DNA of 64,000 nt from Chionoecetes opilio (lineage: Eukaryota; Arthropoda; Malacostraca; Decapoda; Majidae): NCBI GenBank assembly GCA_016584305.1, contig JACEEZ010022966.1, positions 50,001 through 114,000 on the forward strand, written 5' to 3'. The notes beneath the pieces were generated by a model. That model made no database searches. It was not told where the DNA came from and worked only from the letters and a program-made list of their open reading frames with translations. Shown piece after piece: positions 35,860 to 47,539 of this stretch. Position numbers and translations under genes: made by a program. How positions within the stretch are numbered: the stretch's first letter is position 1; every line of letters begins with the position of its first letter.

Positions 35860-38143
35860 TAGTGGGGCAGCTTAGCAGATGGATGTGGACGTTCCGGACA
35901 AAAGCGCCAAATTTTTTCCACATTCTACCCATTGCCTTAGTTTCCCATTTTTGATAGGCTCCTCCTGATAGGCTTCCTCCTGATACATTATGGCAGCCAT
36001 CTTGGATTTTTATGATCGCCATCGTAGAAAAACCAATATCTATCAATATATCAGCTGCTAAGCCACTTAGGATCATGATCTTGGTGTCTAAACACACATT
36101 TTCTGGGTCAAGGAATGCAATTATACCATTTAGAAAAGGACTAGCTTGATTTTATTAACACAAAGAAAATGAATAGGCCTATAAGATAATTTACAGTCAT
36201 CACACCAATGCTTCATGATTGCGTTACTTCTGACAATAACAACTGCAGAGTTCAGTGCACTTCCAGTTGGCCTTTCTGCATGCACATCTTGCAGCACATC
36301 CTTTTGGACTCTTGTAGCCACATTTGAATAGTTCACTGCAGGCCTTACAGGCTGATGCCCGTGCCATGAAATGAACCCTTATCAGTTGTACTTGAAGGAT
36401 TATGGTCCAAGTTGTCAAGCGCACTAACAGTAAAAAGTCCATGTCGCAGTTGAGCAGGAACGACAGCTCCTTTGTACTTAAAGTCGTCACAGACAGCAGT
36501 CCCAATCTGGTTCTCAAGCTGAAGAACTCTGTCATAACATACACTGAGGCCCAAGTCGTGTAATTGTGTGATGAGGTTTTTAGACCTGGTGTCTGTGTGA
36601 ATCTTCATTCCAATGTACAATGGCAATGGTGGTTCCCTATCCAAGCAATGGCGAGATGTTGAAAAAGAAGAAGGTGCATGTGTCTTGAAATTGTACAGAA
36701 TGGTCTGAGAGACTGTGAGGTTTGCCTGTGAATCTGTGAAATCTTGGTCTTTAAGGTCAGCACCAATCAATAGCATGGACACAAGGGTCTTGAGAGTAGA
36801 TGGCACTGACTCTTCCTGACAACCAGAAGGAAATTTGCCATCGAATTGGAAACCTTTATTGCTGACAATCTCCTTGCGCACTAGCTTAGCTGCCTTAGCC
36901 AGCAGTAATGCATCACCTTCATAATCACATGCCATGGCCTGTTTCAACATATCTTGCATGCCTTGTTCAAAAACCAGAATCTTATTTTTGCTATCACTTT
37001 GTTCTTGAGCTTGCGGGAAGTATGCTAGAAGTTTTCCTTGAAGTGGGTTCGGTTAGTCTCTGTTTCAACACCAAGGTTCCGCAGTCGCTTTTCATACAGC
37101 TGATACAATTCCGAAAATTTGAAGTAGAAGGTCCCAGCTTCCACACAGTTTTCTACATGAGTAAATAGCTCCACAAGTGCTCTTGCTTTCATCCTCTTTT
37201 CTTCAGAATGAACTCCAGATGCTTGCCCTTGTTGCCGGATCAGTGATCGATGATATTTACTCCAGATGATATTTAGCTTCAAGTGCTATGAGATCGCCAC
37301 CTTCCAATCTAGCCATTAATTGTGTTTCATGCAGTTCTGTAGCAATCTTTCTTATATTCTCATCAGCTTCAAATGTTCTAAACTCATGGAGGTGTCCATC
37401 CTTTCCACAACAAATTATACAGGCCATTTTGTCCATCGACTGACGCCGTGGTCGTTTCTCTCCATAGGTGTTGCTCCCTGTAGCCTCCTCCCCGTCTCGC
37501 TTTTTAGTAGCTCTTTCCAGTTTGTCTTTACTGAACTTTACATTGCAGGCTTTGTGCCATACACCCCGCTTTTGGACCAGTTCATCTGTAGTTATCTTTT
37601 CTCCAAACTTCAGTACTACTGACAATGCACCTAGGCCTCTAAAAGCATTAACGATATTTAAGAACTTGCTGTATGCTCTGGACTTGTCCCCGCTCCCTTG
37701 TACATTGAGTGGGCATTTCACAGGCTCTGTAGTCTTTTCTTGACAGATCAAGCACAGGCTCCAATCCATCTTGCTAGTTCAACCTGAAAATAGAAAAGAA
37801 AAATATTAGGATTATGCTATACCGTAATATTTTATGTAATTTCTGACCAAATAACCATTCAACTTATTATAAATGGTATGAATGTATTCCTTGACCTCGA
37901 AATTGTATGTTTGGACACCAAGATCATGATCCTCAGTGGCTTAGAAGCTAAGATATTGATAGATATAAGTTTTTCTATGATGGCGATCATAAAAATCCAA
38001 GATGGCTGCCATAATGTATCAGGAGGAAGTGGTGCCTATCAAAAATGGGAAGCTAAGGCACTATGTAGAATGTGGAAAAAATTTGGCGCTTTTGTCCGGA
38101 ATGTCCACATCCATGTCAAATCTTGCCCTAAGCTGCCCTACTA
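35860..38143 (-). mobile_element. 2.28-kb TIR DNA transposon, TAGTG...CACTA ends, TTA duplication (Academ-like, deleted copy)
   Basis: TAGTGGGGCAGCTTAG at 35860 and its inverse CTAAGCTGCCCTACTA ending at 38143 begin terminal inverted repeats of roughly 275 bp (shared AATTTTTTCCACATTCTAC, ATACATTATGGCAGCCATC, GATCATGATC, ATACCATTTA). TTA occurs at 35857-35859 and 38144-38146. LINE copies D and E show the empty site GCATTAGGAAG with a single TTA. It encodes minus-strand protein pieces homologous to those in 46969-52837, with the central part deleted. Confidence 0.93.
36224..37769 (-). pseudogene. Academ-like transposase, internally deleted and frameshifted
   Basis: Protein order on the minus strand. 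37257-37769: N-terminal Cys/His segment (C-L-I-C near residue 6; WHKACNVKFSKDKLERATKK; then CIICCGKDGHLHEF). 37025-37282: linker. 36345-36959: core, ending LFTVSALDNLDHNPSSTTDK then FHGT, where D-N-L-D is the likely first catalytic Asp. The frame then passes directly, with a shift near 36355, into the C-terminal cluster SACKACSELFKCG and CAARCACRKANWKCTELCSC (stop near 36224). The rest of the core and the nuclease part seen in the larger copy are missing, so this is a non-autonomous deletion derivative. Function as transposase is inferred from the TIRs. Confidence 0.7.
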
Positions 38144-39156
38144 TTAGGAAGATGGACAGAATAGGGATTGAAAATGAGTAGAAAGTCTTGTGCAGCGAGG
38201 CCGCGAGAGAGGGGGAGACATGCAGTTAGCAAGTTCAGAAGAGCTAGTGAACATGAAAATAACGGTAGAAGATAGCAAAATAAACAACTTTCCGGCGGTG
38301 ATTTAAAGATTAAAGACAGTCAGTCAGAGGAGGGGTATGATGAGACGAAAAGCTTTGACTCAACCCTGTTTAGGTTAGCTGTATGAGTGGATCCTCCCCA
38401 AACATGTGAGACATACCCCATACATGGGTGGTAAGGCCCCTGTACAGAGCAAGCAACTGGGAGGGAGAAAAAAAAGGAAAAGAAAAGTTTCACCGAAACC
38501 CCTAAAGGAGGATGACCAAGATTCAGTTAGGAATAGAAGATCACCAGTAGATCGTCCTTTACGGAAACCGTACTGACGATCAGATAGAAGATTGTGAGCA
38601 GATAGATGATTAAGAAGCTTCGTATTAAGTATACATTCAAAAACTATAGAAAGGGAGGAATTCAAAGCTATAGGACGGTAGTTTGAAGGATTAGACCGGT
38701 CACCCTTTTTAGGAACAGGTTGGATGTGAGCAAACTTCCAGCAAGAAGGAAAGGTTGAAGTTGATAGACAAAGACGGAAAAGTTTGACCAGGCAGGGTGC
38801 AAGCACAGAAGCACAGTTTTTGAGAAAAATAGGAGGGACTCCGTCAGGACTGTAGGCCTTCCGAGGATCTAGACCTGAAAGGGCAAAGAAAACATCATTA
38901 CGAAGGATCTTAATAACTGGCATAATATAGTCAGAGGGTGGAGGAGAAGGAGGAACAAGCCCTTCATCAACCAGAGTGGAATTTTCAGCAAAGGTTTGAT
39001 CGAAGAGTTCAGCTTTAGAAATAGATGAGACAGCTGTGGAGCCATCTGGGTGAAGCATAGGAGGGAAAGATGAAGAAGAAAAATTGTTAGAGATGTTGTT
39101 AGCTAGATGCCAGAAGTCAATGAGAGGAATTTGATTCAGAAAGATTTTGACATTCG

Positions 39157-39380
<224 letters not shown>

Positions 39381-39535
39381 ATACGGGCAGGAAATTTTCT
39401 CTGAGACAGATCTCGTTAAAAGTGATAGCTAGTTCAGCGTTTATTATCTTATTAAAGATATTTTCTCTTTGTCTTAAGAGTGTCTTATTCTCTTTTGTAA
39501 TCACTTTTATGACTTGGCCGTAGCTTGTCATTTTT

Positions 39536-39577
39536 GCTGTATCGCGATTTCGGGTCTAAGAACCCTTCTTCAGCAGC
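39536..39577 (-). ncRNA. Candidate hammerhead ribozyme of the Penelope-like element
   Basis: On the minus strand: GCTG, then CTGAAGA (core C-U-G-A-N-G-A), then stem II GGGT...ACCC with a 6-nt loop, GAAA, a very short palindromic stem III TCGCGA, then TA and CAGC closing stem I with GCTG. Cleavage would follow AUA. Hammerheads with tiny stem III are known in Penelope-like elements. An unpaired A before stem II makes the fit imperfect. Confidence 0.5.
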
Positions 39578-39620
39578 ATGTGGAAGATGTTTTCTCCTCA
39601 GTTGTAGAGGTGAGCATGAC

Positions 39621-41981
39621 TTATTTGCGGAGTGAAGCGCTATTTATTGATGATGTCTGGCTGCCACGCAGCCTAGTGGCGGCACTGATTGGTAGATAGC
39701 TTCTGCTTCTCGTCTCCGTGAGTGGGAGACGCTTATTGGTTGTTGACTCCTCGCTTTGTTTCTCTGTGAGTAGGCTGCTATTAGCTTTTGTTCTTTTCAT
39801 GCTTGGTAGAGCTTGTAGGTCGTTTGCCTGTACGTTAAGCTTGGGATTGATCTCTTTTATGTATAGTGTTTCTAGAATTGGAAGTCGCTGCACATCTGCA
39901 CACATGTCGACCAATTCTGTATTTTCTTCTAAAAATGTTCTTGTGATGATGATGCCATGTTTTTCTAATAGGTGACTTTTTGGGGCTCCGGAAGTTAGGT
40001 GGCAGGTAAGACGTCGAGACAGCTTCGTTGTCGTCATGCCGATGTAGGATGAGGGGAGGACTTCACAGTTTCCTCTTTTGCAAGTGATCCTATATACGAC
40101 ATGGGACTTTTGTTTTGTCTCCTTCGTCTGGCTTGGGCTGTTACGGAGAAGGAGGTTGCTGGTGTTCTTGTTTTTGTAATAAATTTGTAGTTTTATTCTC
40201 CTCTTTGGGTCTGCAGGTTTCACATTACGGTTGACGATTTGTGATATTATTCTTTCTTCCTGGTGAGCGGTGGAGAAGAAAGCCCGGTAGAAGATAGTTA
40301 TGTCCTGACTCTTTTTTGTGGCGTTAGGGTTGTACCAGTTCTCCATGATTTTCTTAGTCTGACGGTTGATGTCTCTCTCGCTGTAGCCGTTGTTGATGAG
40401 GACTTGAGTGGATCGCTCGATTTCTTTGTGCATAAGTTGCCATGTACTGCAGTGTGTGAGAGCTCTTCTGATGTAAGCACCGATTGTGGAGTCTTTATAT
40501 CTCTGCGGGCATTCGCTTTCTCCGTTGAGGCAGTGTCCGGTGTTCTTTGGCTTCACGTAGACGTTTGTGATGAATGATTCTTCTTTCTGCGTTACAAGGA
40601 CGTTCAAAAACGGCATTGATTTTCTGAGCTGCTTTCTATGGTGAAGGTGAGGCCTGAAGTATCTTGTAGGTAGAGCTTCAGCTGTTCTGCTTCGTAGTGA
40701 CTTGTTGTTTTGATAAAGATGTCATCGATGTAGCGGCAGTATATGTCGGGCTTGCTTATTTTCTTGAATACTTCTTCTTCTACGCAGCCCATGAAGAAGT
40801 TTGCCAGCAATACTCCTAAGGGAGAGCCCATAGCGACGCCGTCTATTTGTTGATATTTGTTCCCTCGGGGAGAGGTAAAAGGTGCTTCTTTAGTGCAGCA
40901 TTCGAGGAGTCCACGTAGTACAGGTTCCGGGACGTCAAGCGGGGGGATGGAGTCATTGTTGTACACCTGGTCGATGATGTAGTTGATTGTACGATCAACG
41001 GGTACGTTAGTGAAGAGGGACTCGACATCAAGCGAAGCGATTGCACCTCTGGCGTTGTGGATCTTGAGTATGTCTAGAAACTCTGATGCTGATTGAAGGC
41101 TGTAGGCATTGGGTGTGTATGGAGTCAAAATAGCACACAGCTTCTTTGCGAGGTGGTACGTCAGCGTCGGTATTTGGGATATTATAGGACGAAGTTTATT
41201 GCCCGGCTTGTGTGTCTTGATATTGCCGTAGCAGTAACCCATGCCGTATTCACCAGAGAGCTTTCCAAATTTGATGGTGGTGGAGGCAGAATTGTTCTTG
41301 CTTATCAATTTGTTGATTTTTAACTTGAGTTAACGTGGGGTCTTTATTGATCTTTGCGAACTTCGTAGTGTCGCTGAGGATGTCGTCGATCTTGTTGAGG
41401 TATTCGGAGGTGTTTATGATAACGTACGCAGCAGCTTTGTCCACTCTCCTGATGGTGATGTCTGGGTCTGATTTTAGCTGCTTCGCGGCGTCAATGTGTT
41501 TTCGTTCGACGATGCTGCTTCTGTGGTTTCCTCTTGCTTTGGAAGCTTCTGCGATGACTTCTTGCTTGAAGGCAGGATCGATGGTGACGTCTCCCTTTTT
41601 CTCCAGTTTCTCAACATCATCGATGAGTACTTCGCATTCGATTCGTTTCTGGAATTTCTTGGGTTTTGACATCATGTGGCAGTTGAGACCTATATTAAGT
41701 AGTTCTTCTTGGTCTGGTGTAAGTACCTTGTTGGTAAGGTTGATGTAGCCTTTGGTGGGACGATGGTACTTAAGGTGGCCGCCATTAAGCTTAATCAGCT
41801 TTTTTTGGTTGGCTCTGCTTATGGAGCTTTTGTGCTGGTTTGTCATATCTTTAAAAAATGTGTCAGTACTCTCTTTTAAGGCGGCATCGATGTCAGTTTT
41901 GTCCCATTTATCTTCCAGCTCACGGTGTACAGGCCGGAGTTCTTGGATCTTTGTATTCAGCTGTCCTATTCTCTTCTTCAT
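39621..41981 (-). pseudogene. Penelope-like RT and GIY-YIG endonuclease, two frame breaks
   Basis: One protein in three frames. 41250-41981: N-terminal part (LTPDQEELLNIGLN; RRVDKAAAYVIINTSEYLNK). 40604-41308: RT core, YGNIKTHKPGNKLRPIISQI, motif A ASLDVESLFTNVPVDRTI, motif B GVAMGSPLGVLLANFFMG, motif C YCRYIDDIFI. 39621-40616: thumb and connector, then the GIY-YIG domain VVYRITCKRGN, SYIGMTTTKLSRRLTCHL, KHGIIITRTFLEEN, ETLYIKEINPKLN. Penelope elements use this nuclease to nick the target and prime reverse transcription. Frame breaks are only near 41280 and 40610, so the copy is fairly young. Confidence 0.93.
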
Positions 41982-42095
41982 GAGGTTCTTTCTCTCTTCA
42001 TTGCTGGGCCTCGTTCGGCGTCTTCTGTTGTTATTAACTGCCCCATCACTAGGGATATGTAGAGTATATACGGGCAGGAGATTTTCTCTGAGACA

Positions 42096-42178
42096 GATCT
42101 CGTTAAAAGTGATAGCTAGCTCAGCGTTTATTATCTTTTTAAATAAACGCTGAACTAGCTATCACTTTTAACGAGATC
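42096..42178. repeat. 37-bp-stem hairpin at the Penelope pseudo-LTR end
   Basis: GATCTCGTTAAAAGTGATAG at 42096 pairs with the inverse ending in AACGAGATC at 42178, loop about 8 nt. One mismatch (TAGCTAGCTC against TAGCTAGTTC). Confidence 0.93.
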
Positions 42179-42196
42179 GAGATATATATATAAATA

Positions 42197-42264
<68 letters not shown>

Positions 42265-42300
42265 TAATATATATATATATATTCTATATATATTATAATA
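42179..42300. repeat. (TA)n microsatellite
   Basis: Imperfect TA run abutting the Penelope-like element. Confidence 0.97.
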
Positions 42301-42554
42301 TTCACATTAGCCATACGCGCACTCACATAGGAATGCCTTCAGACAATCAAATCACAACACACACAATCACATGCAAAAAACAAAACAAAATCAAAATTAC
42401 AATCACACTAAATAGATAAATCACACAAATACATGCAAAATAAAAAATAAAAAATAACAACCAAATACGCAAAATAAATAAAATATTTTAAATACTCAAA
42501 TAAATAAATAAAGTAGAATATTATATAAATTAAAGTATAAGTATAAAGTATAAA
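42301..42554. other. A-rich spacer, probably a SINE or LINE tail
   Basis: A-rich with AAATAAATAAAT runs and CACACA. No gene. May be the 3' body of the tRNA-like SINE on the minus strand. Confidence 0.4.
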
Positions 42555-42662
42555 TGAACAGTAAAACATATACCATGATTGCTCCTAAAATTTCACACAC
42601 ATAACACCAGACACCGAGAACGCCACTCGGAGACGCTAACCACTCTGCTACCGCCTATCCAA
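42555..42662 (-). repeat. tRNA-derived SINE head, degenerate
   Basis: Minus strand starts GGATAGGCGGTAGCAGAGTG, then GTTAGCGTCTCCGAGTGGCG. GGTAGCAGAGTGGTTAGCG resembles the A box of Ser/Leu-type tRNAs. No B box is visible, so this is at most a degraded or divergent SINE. Confidence 0.4.
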
Positions 42663-42663
42663 T

Positions 42664-43350
42664 ATGTCAGCTTACATTCACTCGGACAGGGGGACATCAT
42701 TTATGTGCAGAGAGCTACACGAATTCCTCGTCAGTAAAGTAATTGCTTGCAGCAGGAACACTAGTTATAACCCTCAAGGTAATGGGCAAGTGGAGTGTTT
42801 CAACGGGAGTATCTGGAAGACCGTTACGGCAGCTTTGAAATCTAGTGGCCTGCTGACTCAGTACTGACAAGTTGTCCCTCCTGACGCTATTTACTCAATT
42901 TGCTTATTACTATGCACGGCTACTAACGCCACTCCACACGAACGACTCTTTAACTATGCTCGTCGTTCTTCCAAAGGAACTGCTGTTCCTTCTTGGCTGT
43001 GCGGTCCTAGTCCAGTCCTGCTGAGGCGTCACGTACGTACGCGCGAGCAAGACTGATCAGCTTGTAGACGAGGTTGAACTCCTACAAGCGAATCCTCAGT
43101 ACGCTCAAATTAGGTACCCAGACGGCAAGGAAGACATGTATTTACCAGACACTTGGCTCCTGCCGGTACTGAGCCCCGCACTCAACTCAACCAAGAAACA
43201 AATGAATTTCTTACGTATCCTGTGGACACTACAAATGCGACTCCTCGAGAGGGTATTCCGTACCGTAGAACTGGACGTGGGACACGACCAAATGAGTACG
43301 ACAAGGACACAACGCATGCAGATTGCGTCATTACTTTGTACTATTCATAG
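42664..43350 (+). pseudogene. Ty3/Gypsy integrase C-terminal fragment
   Basis: Frame 42664-42867 reads IHSDRGTSFMCRELHEFLVS, then TSYNPQGNGQVECFNGSIWK: the second catalytic D (H-S-D-R-G) and the E of G-Q-V-E of the retroviral-type integrase core in a Gypsy retrotransposon. Continuing after a stop: ATNATPHERLFNYARRSS, then across frames a C-terminal stretch ending LNQETNEFLTYPVD, and ATPREGIPYRRTGRGTRP. G-Q-V-E-C has C where R is usual. LTRs and the upstream domains are absent. Confidence 0.88.
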
Positions 43351-43677
43351 TCATGGAGTGGAATTTACTCTACTGAAACGTTATCATTCTATATTGCATT
43401 CCATATCAGGAAAAAATATACCATTTGGTAATGATCTCCCAAATTGTCCCAATCTGTGCATTCCTTTTAGCAAATAGGGAGCTGATATATAATAATGCTA
43501 GAGACAACACAATTCATTGAAATGAAAAACAATAAAATACAACGGATTTATCTTTTTTCTAAACATATAAATAAATGTAACGTATTATATGTCTGCTGAT
43601 AAAATAAATAAACGGAGATAGTAAGCAGCCTCGGGTGGGAGACAACGTTCTTCCGCAAAGTAAAGTAGTTTTTTTCC
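43351..43677. other. Unassigned AT-rich spacer
   Basis: Nothing recognised; may be 3' remnant of the Gypsy element. Confidence 0.4.
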
Positions 43678-44700
43678 TTTTTTTCACATTATAAAAGACT
43701 GGCCAAAGACTAAAAAAAGTAACAAAAATCCCTCTATCTGCCAGTCGCCATATAGAAGACAGTAAGATAATAAAGGGGGGCCGATCAATTTAGTTCGGGA
43801 GGTATCTCTTGTATCTTGTATCTCTCTAGAAGAAATTTAAGTCATATGATGTTGGAAAAATAGAAATAGGAAGGGAGTTCCAGAGTATACCATTGAAAGG
43901 GATGAAAGAGTGAAGATACTGGTTAAGTCTTGCATTAGTAAGATGGACAGAATAGAGATGAGAATGATTAAAAGTTTCGTGCAGCGAGGCCGAAGGAAGG
44001 GGCGGAGGTATGCAGATAGCAAATTCAGAAGAGCAGTTAGCATGAAAACGGAAGAAGATTTGCAAGAGGAGCAACATTGTGGCGATGATTTAATGCTTGC
44101 AGATAGTCACTCAGAGGCAGAAAGTTCATGAGACGAAAAGCTTTTAACTCTACCTTGTTTAGGGGAGCTGTATGAGTGGATCGGACCCCCCCGAACGTAA
44201 CAGGCATACTCCATCCGTAAGCGGATAAGGCCCTTATAGTATGGAGCAAGGAACTAGGAGGGAGAAAAATATGGATGCAAACGCCACGGGATACTTAACT
44301 TAGGAGCTGATTTAGTAGGAGAGGAGATATGAAATTTTCAGTTCAGATTTTTAGTAAAGGATAGTGCAAGAATGTTCCTTGTAGGAGAGGGAGACATTTG
44401 AGTGTCATTGAAGAAGAGTATAGTTGAAGTATAGTTGTCTGGAAGGACTTATCGAGTAGATAGGTGAAGAAATTTGGTTCTAAAAGCATTTAACAAAAGA
44501 AGCTAGAAGATCGCCCTTTACTTAAACCGTACTGACACCGTACTGACAATCAGGTAGAATATAGATTATAGTGAGCAGATAGATTTTTAAGAATCTTGTT
44601 ATTAATTTTTTATTCAAAAACTTTAGTAAGGCAAGAAGTCAAAGCAATAGGACGGTAGTTTGATGGATTAGAACGGTCATCTTTCTTAGGAACAGGCTGA
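43678..44700 (-). mobile_element. LINE copy C (same family as A, B, D, E), decayed
   Basis: Begins at a T run (poly(A) on the minus strand, 43666-43680) followed by the family 3' end (GACTGGCCAAAG...). Coding pieces 43826-44077 (FNGILWNSLPISIFP), 44037-44249 (STHTAPLNKVELKAFRLMN) and RT remnants to 44700. More diverged than the other copies. Joined to a CR1 fragment at 44702. Confidence 0.8.
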
Positions 44701-44701
44701 A

Positions 44702-45125
44702 TTTGAGCTTGTGATTTACATCAACGTATTAGAGAGTGGAATTAGCAGTGATATCAGCAAATTTGATGATGATACTAAGATAGGTAGGATTATTATATCA
44801 CAGTCTGGTATAAACGGTTTGCAGGGATATAAGGTAAACGAGTGGGTAGTCAGGTGGCAGATGGAATTTAATATTGACAAGTGTAGCGTAATTAATGTTG
44901 GCAGAGAAAATCCTGGTAATAGGTACTACTATACGCAATGTATCACTGAAAAGATCATAAGGGGAGAAAGATCTGGGAGTGCGTGTAAGCTCACTCCTCC
45001 GTCCTAGGAAACAATGTATTGTTGAAACAATGGCTAGAATTGAGCTAATAGGGTGTTAGGATTCATTGGCATGAGTGTTAAAAGTAGAAGTGCTGAGGTT
45101 ATTCTAAAGCTTTACTTGCCTCTAG
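44702..45125 (+). pseudogene. CR1 reverse-transcriptase fragment
   Basis: Frame 44711-45007 reads SGISSDISKFDDDTKIGRII, then EWVVRWQMEFNIDKCSVINV, clearly the CR1 protein of 19611-20798. The catalytic box F-A-D-D-T-K is F-D-D-D-T-K here. Both ends are truncated. Confidence 0.92.
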
Positions 45126-45134
45126 TCTATGTTG

Positions 45135-45560
45135 ACCAGAGTCCCGCTTTTAGGCGGGACAGTCCAGCTTTTTCAGCATCTGTCCCGCTTTTTTAAATGC
45201 TAGTAAAATGTCCCACTTTTTTTACGTTTGTCCCGCTTTTTTCGTTGAAGTCCCCCACCCAGGTGTATATACCACCCAGCGATGGGTGCAAATTTTTACT
45301 CACCTCAAGCACAGAAATGTCAGTCACCAACGCATGTCAAGACTGGTTCAGTTAATACTCTGGTCTCTTGCAACAAATGCTTCTGAACGTACAATTTCTT
45401 ACATGAATGGACATCTAAAAAAAAAAAAAAAAAAGTCCCAAATCTAAAAACATTACTGACAACAAATATAAACTTCAAGCATTCCTGCATGGAGTTCTAG
45501 GGTATTCTGAAATCAACTCCAGAAATATTAAAGAATTCATCCAGTGAATAGTATGAAGGA
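45135..45560 (+). mobile_element. hAT terminus with GTCCCGCTTTT subterminal repeats and transposase scrap
   Basis: CAGAGTCCCGCTTTTAGGCG starts at 45135, and TGTCCCGCTTTTTT-like units recur four or five times to 45242. A CAGNG start with short subterminal repeats fits hAT. At 45340-45420 LVQLILWSLATNASERTISY resembles the hAT dimerisation region (A-T-N-A-x-S-E-R-T-F-S). Interior lost. Confidence 0.6.
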
Positions 45561-45618
45561 CACATAAGCATAACATTGTTCTGGATTGATGTTTTGTATT
45601 CTCTTTCTTTAAAGGATT

Positions 45619-45723
45619 CTCTCTCTCTCTCTCTCTCTCGTCTGTCTCTCTCTCTCTCTCTCTCTGTCGTCTCTCTCGCTCGTCTCTTCTCTCTCATCTC
45701 TTTTCTCCTCGTCTCTCTCTCCC

Positions 45724-45785
<62 letters not shown>

Positions 45786-45880
45786 CTCCTTCTTCCCTCT
45801 CTCTCTCTCTCTCTCATCTCCTCTCTCTTCTCTCTCTATATATATATATATATATAAATATATATATTATAATCTATATA

Positions 45881-45931
<51 letters not shown>

Positions 45932-45966
45932 CTATATAATCTATATGTATATATATATATATAATA

Positions 45967-46035
<69 letters not shown>

Positions 46036-46089
46036 TTATATATATATACTTTATATATATATATATATATTATATATATATATATATAA

Positions 46090-46143
<54 letters not shown>

Positions 46144-46198
46144 TATATATATATGTATTTTAATATATATATTATATTTTATATATATATATATATAT
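45619..46198. repeat. Compound microsatellite (CT)n then (TA)n
   Basis: About 215 bp of imperfect (CT)n with CGT interruptions, then about 360 bp of (TA)n. Open frames of Leu/Ser, Arg/Glu and Tyr/Ile are read-through. Confidence 0.99.
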
Positions 46199-46469
46199 TA
46201 GTGTTGGATCGAATAACCGCAGCCGCAACCGCACTACAACCGCACAAAAATTCACAACCTCAACCGTAACTGCAACCGCAACCGCATTTCTAGAAGTTTT
46301 CAAAACCGCAACCGCAACCGCCGTTCCATAAATGCGGTTGCGGTTGTGAAAACTTAGTATGTATAGATAGTATGTACGTGACGTCATGATCAAGTGATAA
46401 ACAATAACAAAGCGACACTGGCCGTGAGGCTGGCCGAGGAACCCGGGGAAAAAGTTTACTTCCATAGTA
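46199..46469 (+). mobile_element. hAT-like element end with CCGCAA subterminal hexamers
   Basis: TAGTGTTGGATCGAATAACC at 46199 is the same motif as TAGTGATGGACCGAAT at 11010, but the hexamers are CCGCAA / GCAACC in place of GCGAAT. The repeats run to about 46350, partly inverted (ATGCGGTTGCGGTTGTG). The rest of the element is not identifiable. Confidence 0.55.
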
Positions 46470-47539
46470 ATTTATCCCCTACCAAATACATTTATCAGTA
46501 TAAATGATAGATGATATCTTCGGAAATGTTTGTTCTATAACATTATCACATATAAAACAGTAAAACACACTAAATAAATGCTACTATGAGACTATAAAAG
46601 AAATATGCATGAACTTAAAATTCACTTAAACTCGTCACCGTTTAAAACATTTGTGAGAGAACTTATAACATGGGGCGTATCAGTAGAAGATAATTGTATT
46701 AGCTTTCCATTGATATATTTCGTCTTCTGATAAATAAATTAGCACCTTTCATAAATTAGCGTTAACTAAATGAATATCATCATCAATCGGGGTATAAGCT
46801 ATTTGAGTGTTGCAAAACTTGTGTTCAACCAAAGGCTACTGTATACTGGACTTGTTTCTGGAATCCGCCCATGACCAGTGGAGGCTGATCGGCAAGGTAA
46901 ACAAGTGGTCCATGAATACAGTAGACTATGGTTTATCATTATAAATGATATACTGTTATCTTCGTAAATAGTGTGGTATGCCATGTATTCCCGTAGAATT
47001 TTTGTGCTAAAATTGATTTTTTTGCAGTTCTGGCTTCTATAGGTATCAGATTAACAGAAAAAGATGGGGTCCCAATTTTCAGACCCCTCACCCCCTTTCT
47101 GGGGGATCATTCCTTTTTTGTCACCCCCAGGATTGGTCTCTGGTAACACTAAGCAACAAATTTCAACATTTTCTTTGTTACAGACACGTGAACTACTGAT
47201 TCCTACTAAATTGCTGATGCTGATGTCAGGTCTGATATCTAAATTTCTCTATCACGTCCAGATTTGGTATAACCGAAACCTCTATTTTTCGTTGTTTTCT
47301 CACCCGCTTCTATTACGAAAGCCGTCTAAGCTACTTTTCCATGCCACGTTTTATGCTAGGCATACTTAAATAATGTTAACAGGGTTGTCTTTCCTCCTTT
47401 ATTCTGGCTTAAGACAGACAGTGGAGTTCCACTGGCGGAGTTACCACCCCTGCGCCCAACCATCCACCCAAAGCGCGTTAGTATTTAGCGATACGTCCGA
47501 TTTTGCGATACTGTCAAAATCGGACGTAAAATCAATCAG

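Noticed and set aside
42555..42662. Functional tRNA gene on the minus strand
   Set aside because: Only an A-box-like region is present; no B box, anticodon arm or terminator, so at best a SINE head.
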